From: Chloroflexota bacterium | GTDB lineage: Bacteria; Chloroflexota; Anaerolineae; Anaerolineales; DRMV01 | Direction: 5' to 3' | Length of the DNA stretch: 10,507 nucleotides | Assembly (NCBI GenBank): GCA_013153135.1 | Contig: JAADFA010000104.1 | Coordinates: 1-10,507 of the forward strand | Shown: in pieces, positions 6,636 through 10,507 of the stretch | How positions within the stretch are numbered: the first letter of the stretch is position 1 | Layout of the letters: each line of letters begins with the position of its first letter | Position numbers and translations under genes: made by a program | Notes under the pieces: model-generated | Database searches by the model: none | What the model saw: only the letters and a program-made list of their open reading frames with translations | What the model was told of the DNA's origin: nothing

Positions 6636-6644
6636 TGGTAAGAT
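6636..6644 (+). promoter_or_regulatory. Candidate extended -10 promoter for hrcA-grpE-dnaJ
   Basis: TGGTAAGAT matches the TGnTAnnaT pattern. Transcription would start near 6651 and give a leader of about 24 nt that includes the hrcA ribosome binding site. The -35 region (about 6616-6621) is poor. No CIRCE element (TTAGCACTC-N9-GAGTGCTAA) is visible; only a weak TACA-N9-TGTA dyad lies at 6602-6618. Confidence 0.4.
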
Positions 6645-6674
6645 GAACCTGGAACCCGGGCCGGGGAGGAAACG

Positions 6675-7745
6675 ATGGCCGAGGCTATGGTTCATGCCGC
6701 GGAGCCGGCTCGTGGGCTCACTGCTCGGCAGCGTTATCTGCTCTCCTTGGTGGTGCAGGCGTATATTGAGCACGGTCGTCCCATCGGCTCGCAATGGCTG
6801 GTGGAGACGTACCATCTTCCGTACAGCCCCGCGACAGTGCGCAACGAGCTCGCTGTGCTCACGGCTGCAGGCTATTTGAGCCAGCCGCATCCTTCTGCCG
6901 GGCGGGTGCCCACACCGCAAGGGTACCGTGTTGCGGTGCAAGAGATGTTACCACGCGCGTCGCTATCACCTGAGGAACGCGACGCGATTCGCCGCGCGTT
7001 TCAAGAAGCCGAATACGATAGCAGTCGTTGGCTTCCTTTGGCCGCGCGGCTGCTGGCCCGCCAGGCGCAGGCCGCGGCCATCGTGACGGGCCCTGACGCG
7101 CCCCAAGCCCGTGTGTCGCATATCGCGTTGGTGCCTGTGCGTGGGCGGCAGGTGCTCTTGGTCGTGGTGTTGGAAGGCGGCGAAGTGCGGCAACGGCTCT
7201 TGCTTTTACCCCAAGCCTTGAATCGTCGAGACCTCGTTGCCCTGACGGAACGTCTAACCCAACGCACCCAAGGCCTGGATGGCGACGCGATCGCGCGGCT
7301 CAGCGCGTCGAACCCGGCCGAGAGCCTGCTCTTGCAAGTAATCGCGGATGAAGTGCAAGAGGCTGCGCGGAGGTCCGTGGGCGCGCGGGTTTATCGGGCC
7401 GGGTTGCACTACCTATTACAAAAAGATCCGGATTCGCCCGCGGCGCAGGCCTTCGCTCGCTGGGTGGAAGAAGGTTTCCGCATTTTGGAGGACCTCTTCG
7501 GCCCGACCAGTGACGAGCCGCCAGGTCGGGTGCACATCCTCATTGGCGCGGCCGAGCGCGGGCAGGAGTTCCAACACTGTGCCATCATCTGGGGCCGCTA
7601 TGGCCGCAAGGTGGGCGGGCTGGTCAGCGTGGTCGGGCCGTTGCGCATCCCTTATCAACGGGCCATCCCCGCGGTCGGCTTTATGGCTCAACTCTTGACA
7701 GAGCTCATGGACCGAGCTGAAGGCGCGGCGGAAAGCCTGGCCTGA
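6675..7745 (+). CDS. hrcA: Heat-inducible transcription repressor HrcA
   Basis: HrcA is the dimeric repressor of class I heat-shock genes; it binds the CIRCE operator and its activity depends on GroEL. The product has 356 residues, close to the usual 340-350. The N-terminal winged helix is clear: LTARQRYLLSLVVQAYIEHG (15-34), then PIGSQWLVE, YSPATVRNELAVLTAAGYLS (50-69) and QPHPSAGRVPTPQGYR (70-85), the family's strongest motif. A GAF-like middle follows, and GGLVSVVGPLRIPYQRAIPA near the end matches the family's VIGPTRMxYxR segment. ATG 6675 has GGAGG (6665-6669) 5 nt upstream; a second in-frame ATG at 6687 is less well placed. The grpE start is 29 nt downstream, so the three chaperone genes probably form one transcript. 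No CIRCE is seen upstream, so self-regulation may use a divergent operator or be absent. Confidence 0.95.
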   Translation: MAEAMVHAAEPARGLTARQRYLLSLVVQAYIEHGRPIGSQWLVETYHLPYSPATVRNELAVLTAAGYLSQPHPSAGRVPTPQGYRVAVQEMLPRASLSPEERDAIRRAFQEAEYDSSRWLPLAARLLARQAQAAAIVTGPDAPQARVSHIALVPVRGRQVLLVVVLEGGEVRQRLLLLPQALNRRDLVALTERLTQRTQGLDGDAIARLSASNPAESLLLQVIADEVQEAARRSVGARVYRAGLHYLLQKDPDSPAAQAFARWVEEGFRILEDLFGPTSDEPPGRVHILIGAAERGQEFQHCAIIWGRYGRKVGGLVSVVGPLRIPYQRAIPAVGFMAQLLTELMDRAEGAAESLA

Positions 7746-7774
7746 TCTCATCCCAGACCTGAAGGAGGCAGCCC

Positions 7775-8416
7775 ATGACCAAGCAAACCCCATCCAACGG
7801 CCAAGAACCCCGGGCACCCATGCCTGAGGATACCCAACCCCAGGCCGAAGCGCCCCCAACGGAAACTCCACCGCCCGAGCCAGGCGCAGCATCATCCCAA
7901 CCTACAGAGACTACGAGGGAAGATGAACCCATGAACGACTTGGAGACACTCAAGCAAGAACTCGAACAAACGCGCAAACAAGCGCAGGAATATCTGGAAG
8001 GCTGGCAACGATCCTTGGCTGAATTCGATAATTACCGCAAACGCGTGGCCCAGCAAGAAGAAGCCACGCGACTGCGGCTAAAGGCCGAGGTGTTTAAGCC
8101 CCTGTTGGACGTGCTCGATGACCTGGACTTGGCCTTGGCGAATCAGCCCGACCCGGACGCGCCCAGTAGTACCTGGGCCGAATGGGCCGCGGGCGTCGCG
8201 TTGATTTTCCAAAAGCTGCAGAACATTCTCTACAGCCAAGGTCTTGAGCCCATTGAGCCCAAAGTCGGCGACCCCTTCGACCCCTTTGAGCACGAGGCCG
8301 TCGCCGCCGAGCCCAGCGACGAAGTTGAGAGCAACCACATCCTTGAAGTGCTACGCAAGGGGTATCGGGTCGGCTCGATCGTCTTGCGGCCAGCCCTGGT
8401 CCGGGTGGCTCAGTAG
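7775..8416 (+). CDS. grpE: Nucleotide exchange factor GrpE
   Basis: GrpE is the cytoplasmic dimer that releases ADP from DnaK. The 213-residue product has a disordered Pro/Glu/Thr-rich N-terminus (1-52), a long coiled coil (about 53-105: LETLKQELEQTRKQAQEYLE, then GWQRSLAEFDNYRKRVAQQE) and helices leading to the C-terminal beta domain. That domain carries LEPIEPKVGDPFDPFEHEAV and VLRKGYRVGSIVLRPALVRV, both diagnostic. ATG 7775 has AAGGAGG (7762-7768) 6 nt upstream. An internal ATG at 7931 (M53) follows AGGGAAGATG and would start a protein right at the coiled coil, so a shorter form is possible but unproven. The gene lies between hrcA and dnaJ, where dnaK normally follows; here dnaJ comes 33 nt after the stop. 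Confidence 0.95.
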   Translation: MTKQTPSNGQEPRAPMPEDTQPQAEAPPTETPPPEPGAASSQPTETTREDEPMNDLETLKQELEQTRKQAQEYLEGWQRSLAEFDNYRKRVAQQEEATRLRLKAEVFKPLLDVLDDLDLALANQPDPDAPSSTWAEWAAGVALIFQKLQNILYSQGLEPIEPKVGDPFDPFEHEAVAAEPSDEVESNHILEVLRKGYRVGSIVLRPALVRVAQ

Positions 8417-8449
8417 CCTTCGAGCACACCTTTGCACACAGGGAGAGCA

Positions 8450-9574
8450 ATGGCCAAGCGGGATTATTACGAGATCTTAGGCGTACCGCGTAACGCGAGC
8501 CAAGAAGAAATCAAGCGCGCGTTTCGCCGGCTTGCTCGAAAATACCACCCTGACGTTAGCAAAGAGCCGGACGCAGAAGAGCGCTTCAAGGAGATCAACG
8601 AAGCCTACGCGGTATTATCGGACCCGGAGAAACGCGCGCGGTATGACCGCTTTGGTCACGCGGGCGTCGAGGGCACTGGGGCCGGTCCCACGGGGGCCGA
8701 GACCGCGTGGGATTTTGTTGACCTGTTCGACTTCTTTAGCGAACTGTTCAACGTAGGTCCCGCGCCTAGCAGTCGGCGTCGCGGCCGCCCGCGGCGAGGG
8801 AAGAATATCCAAGTAAAAGTCACGCTATCTTTCGATGAAGCCGTCTTTGGCACAGAAAAGGAGATTACCTTCCGCCGCCGGGAGCCGTGCCCGCGTTGCC
8901 AAGGCACGGGCATCGAGCCTGGGACGTCGCCCCAGATGTGCCCCACCTGCCGCGGGCAGGGCAAGGTGCGACATACAGTACGCACCTTTTTGGGACCCAT
9001 GACGCAAGTTACCACGTGTCCCACTTGCGGCGGGAGCGGTGTGGTGAAATACCCCTGCCAACAATGTCGGGGTACGGGTCAGGTTGAGGCCACGGTTAAA
9101 AAGGTGGTGGTTATCCCGCCCGGCGTGGATGATGGCTATCGTGTGCGCATCCCCGGCGAAGGTCAGCCCGGCGAGAACGGTGGCCCACCAGGCGACTTGT
9201 ACCTCAACATACGCGTCAAGCCCCATCCGTACTTCCGCCGTCAGGGGCATGATATCCTGCTCAACCTGACCATTAACGTCGCGCAGGCCGCGCTGGGCGC
9301 GGAAGTTGAGGTGCCCACGGTGGACGGTCCCGCACCGCTGCGCATCCCTCGGGGCACCCAGTCCGGCGATGTGTTGATTATGCCGGGCAAGGGCGTACCC
9401 AAACCCGGAGGTGGCCGCGGAGACCAACGAGTCATCGTCCACGTGGAGATCCCCAAGCACCTCACGCCAGAGCAAGAGCGCTTGTTCCAGGAGCTCGCAC
9501 GCACCCTGGGCACCGAGGTTAAACCCCAGGGCCGCAGCTTTTGGGAGCGGTTCAAAGATTGGTTTATGCCCTAA
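8450..9574 (+). CDS. dnaJ: Chaperone protein DnaJ
   Basis: DnaJ (Hsp40) delivers unfolded clients to DnaK and stimulates its ATPase. All parts of a type I protein are present in 374 residues: J domain 4-70 (DYYEILGVPRNASQEEIKRA) with the HPD triad at 33-35; a short Gly-poor G/F-equivalent segment (about 71-118) containing DFVDLFDFFSELF; a zinc domain with four CxxCxGxG repeats (C147/C150, C164/C167, C190/C193, C203/C206); and the client-binding C-terminal domains with GDLYLNIRVKPHPYF and LRIPRGTQSGDVLIMPGKGV. The end, FWERFKDWF, is an amphipathic tail. ATG 8450 follows GGGAGAG closely and fits the usual MAKRDYYE start; an upstream TTG at 8432 would add six residues with no family match. It is the last gene of the cluster, followed by an intrinsic terminator. 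Confidence 0.96.
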   Translation: MAKRDYYEILGVPRNASQEEIKRAFRRLARKYHPDVSKEPDAEERFKEINEAYAVLSDPEKRARYDRFGHAGVEGTGAGPTGAETAWDFVDLFDFFSELFNVGPAPSSRRRGRPRRGKNIQVKVTLSFDEAVFGTEKEITFRRREPCPRCQGTGIEPGTSPQMCPTCRGQGKVRHTVRTFLGPMTQVTTCPTCGGSGVVKYPCQQCRGTGQVEATVKKVVVIPPGVDDGYRVRIPGEGQPGENGGPPGDLYLNIRVKPHPYFRRQGHDILLNLTINVAQAALGAEVEVPTVDGPAPLRIPRGTQSGDVLIMPGKGVPKPGGGRGDQRVIVHVEIPKHLTPEQERLFQELARTLGTEVKPQGRSFWERFKDWFMP

Positions 9575-9658
9575 CAGCTCACGAGCAGCCTCGCGCCATG
9601 TCAAGGTCTGCTTGGGGAACCTTGCTTAAGACAACTCGGGATCAAAACTATGCGGTTT

Positions 9659-9694
9659 GTCCCCTGGCTACCCCTGTGGCCAGGGGACTTTGTT
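9659..9694 (+). terminator. Rho-independent terminator after dnaJ
   Basis: GTCCCCTGGC (9659-9668) pairs perfectly with GCCAGGGGAC (9679-9688). Three further pairs (one G-U) close the stem to a 4-nt loop, about 13 pairs in all, and TTTGTT follows directly. It stands 85 nt after the dnaJ stop and 100 nt before the exporter gene, so it separates the two units. The rest of 9575-9794 holds no convincing gene; TATAGT at 9736-9741 is only a weak promoter candidate. Confidence 0.8.
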
Positions 9695-9794
9695 ACAACT
9701 GGCACGCGACCGTCCCTATTTGGGGCGTTCTGCGGTATAGTTGACTTCTAGGAACGCAGCGGCTTGGCGAAAGCCGTAGGCATGGAGGGCGTGC

Positions 9795-10424
9795 TTGATC
9801 GGGCTGATTCTCAAGGGTTTTCTCGTTGGTGTTCTCGTTGCAGTGCCGTTAGGACCCGTGGGGTTGTTGTGTTTCCAGCGGCTCTTGCATGACGGGCCGC
9901 AAGCGGGTCTGATCTCGGGCCTGGGCGCGGCCGCGGCGGATGCGCTTTATGCGTGCATAGCGGGGTGTGGCCTCGCCGCGTTTTCGGATTTTATTCTGAG
10001 CCAGCAAGCCGTCCTTCGGCTGGCTGGTGGGTTCTTTTTGGTGTATTTGGGTGTGCGGGCCTGGCGTGAACCCTTTCAAGCCCAAGCCCGACCCGCCGCG
10101 CTTAGCAGAACGCTTGCGCCAGGACGTGACCTTAAACGGAGCTTTCTCTCCACCTTCTTATTTACGCTTACGAACCCTTTCTTGCTGCTCATCTTTTGGG
10201 CCGCCTTTGCACTGCTGCGCATTCCTCACGGATGGGCTTCGATGTGGGCCGTGCTCGGGGTCGCCGCGGGGTCCGCATCCTGGTGGTTTGCCCTTGCACC
10301 ATGGGCCGCGCGCTGGCGCGAGCGCCTTACCTGGACTCAGCTGCGCATGGTGCAACGCGTCGCCGCGGGGTTACTCGCGCTCTTCGGCCTAATCTTGCTC
10401 GCAGAAGCGCTGTTCGGAGGTTAG
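9795..10424 (+). CDS. LysE/RhtB-family amino-acid exporter
   Basis: Small inner-membrane exporters of this family expel amino acids or related metabolites. The 209-residue product has about six hydrophobic segments (roughly 5-25, 38-62, 72-90, 117-140, 150-172, 187-206). The first carries the family pattern GFLVGVLVAVPLGPVGLLCF, followed by GLISGLGAAAADALYA; LAGGFFLVYLGVRAWREPF ends the first half, and the TNPFLLLIFWAAFALL segment (126-141) holds the conserved Asn-Pro. Substrate cannot be read from the sequence. The start is a TTG: GGAGG (9784-9788) stands exactly 6 nt before it, an in-frame TAG at 9777 blocks any upstream extension, and no in-frame ATG or GTG is better. It is monocistronic here, beyond the dnaJ terminator. 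Its final Gly codon and TAG stop lie in the GAGGTTA repeat array, so its natural C-terminus may have been slightly altered. Confidence 0.87.
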   Translation: MIGLILKGFLVGVLVAVPLGPVGLLCFQRLLHDGPQAGLISGLGAAAADALYACIAGCGLAAFSDFILSQQAVLRLAGGFFLVYLGVRAWREPFQAQARPAALSRTLAPGRDLKRSFLSTFLFTLTNPFLLLIFWAAFALLRIPHGWASMWAVLGVAAGSASWWFALAPWAARWRERLTWTQLRMVQRVAAGLLALFGLILLAEALFGG

Positions 10425-10507
10425 AGGTTAGAGGTTAGAGGTTAGAGGTTAGAGGTTAGAGGTTAGAGGTTAGAGGTTAGAGGTTAGAGGTTAGAGGTTA
10501 GAGGTTA
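10417..10507 (+). repeat. Perfect GAGGTTA heptamer tandem array (at least 13 copies)
   Basis: Ninety-one bases repeat GAGGTTA with no mismatch and run off the window, so 13 copies is a minimum. The first copy overlaps the end of the exporter gene and supplies its TAG stop. Seven is not a multiple of three, so TAG (plus strand) or TAA (minus strand) falls in every frame within 21 nt, and the array cannot be coding. The perfect copies point to recent expansion by slippage. There are no spacers, so it is not a CRISPR array. Confidence 0.97.

Noticed and set aside
9736..9741. TATAGT as promoter of the exporter gene
   Set aside because: Reasonable position, but there is no TG extension and no recognisable -35 hexamer, so it is not listed as a feature.
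9541..9744. Small gene after dnaJ
   Set aside because: It starts inside dnaJ in another frame, crosses the terminator hairpin, has no ribosome site and resembles nothing.
10417..10507. CRISPR array or chromosome telomere
   Set aside because: Units are 7 bp, directly abutting, with no spacers, so it is not CRISPR. Nothing else suggests a linear replicon, and ending at the window edge is not evidence of a chromosome end.

Overview
The window looks like a chromosomal segment of a Chloroflexota bacterium, possibly Anaerolineae-like. This is inferred from the gene mix: a membrane-anchored YvcK, an MmyB-type regulator, a CapA-like lipoprotein with a Thr/Pro linker, a homocysteine methyltransferase-MetF fusion, and hrcA-grpE-dnaJ. 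High G+C coding sequence and heptanucleotide repeats between genes agree with it. No phage, plasmid, IS, CRISPR, rRNA or tRNA signature was seen. The phylum call rests on protein style only.

Layout. (1) 57-1409 (+): yvcK. (2) 1401-1649: a convergent intergenic region built almost wholly of degenerate 7-bp repeats plus a perfect 8-bp hairpin. (3) 6454-1666 (-): four tightly spaced genes, transcribed in the order metH/metF fusion, capA-like lipoprotein, MmyB-type regulator and V4R-domain protein, with gaps of 21, 50 and 50 nt. (4) 6455-6674: a divergent promoter region with an extended -10 element on each strand. (5) 6675-9574 (+): heat-shock cluster hrcA-grpE-dnaJ without dnaK, closed by a strong intrinsic terminator at 9659-9694. 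(6) 9795-10424 (+): a LysE/RhtB-type exporter with a TTG start. (7) 10417-10507: a perfect GAGGTTA array of 13 copies running off the window.

Function. HrcA (repressor), GrpE (DnaK nucleotide exchange) and DnaJ (co-chaperone) form one protein-homeostasis unit. The fusion enzyme both makes methyltetrahydrofolate and methylates homocysteine. YvcK belongs to central carbon and cell-wall control. The regulator and V4R protein form a plausible ligand-sensing pair downstream of the CapA-like lipoprotein.

The most unusual points are: the period-7 repeat arrays that follow three genes with the same polarity and supply the stop codon of two of them; a CapA-like protein in which three expected acidic motif residues are all asparagine; the pairing of an MmyB-like regulator with a V4R protein; and the missing dnaK and CIRCE element. 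I found no clear evidence of a wholly new multi-gene system. The repeat arrays are the best candidate for something undescribed.
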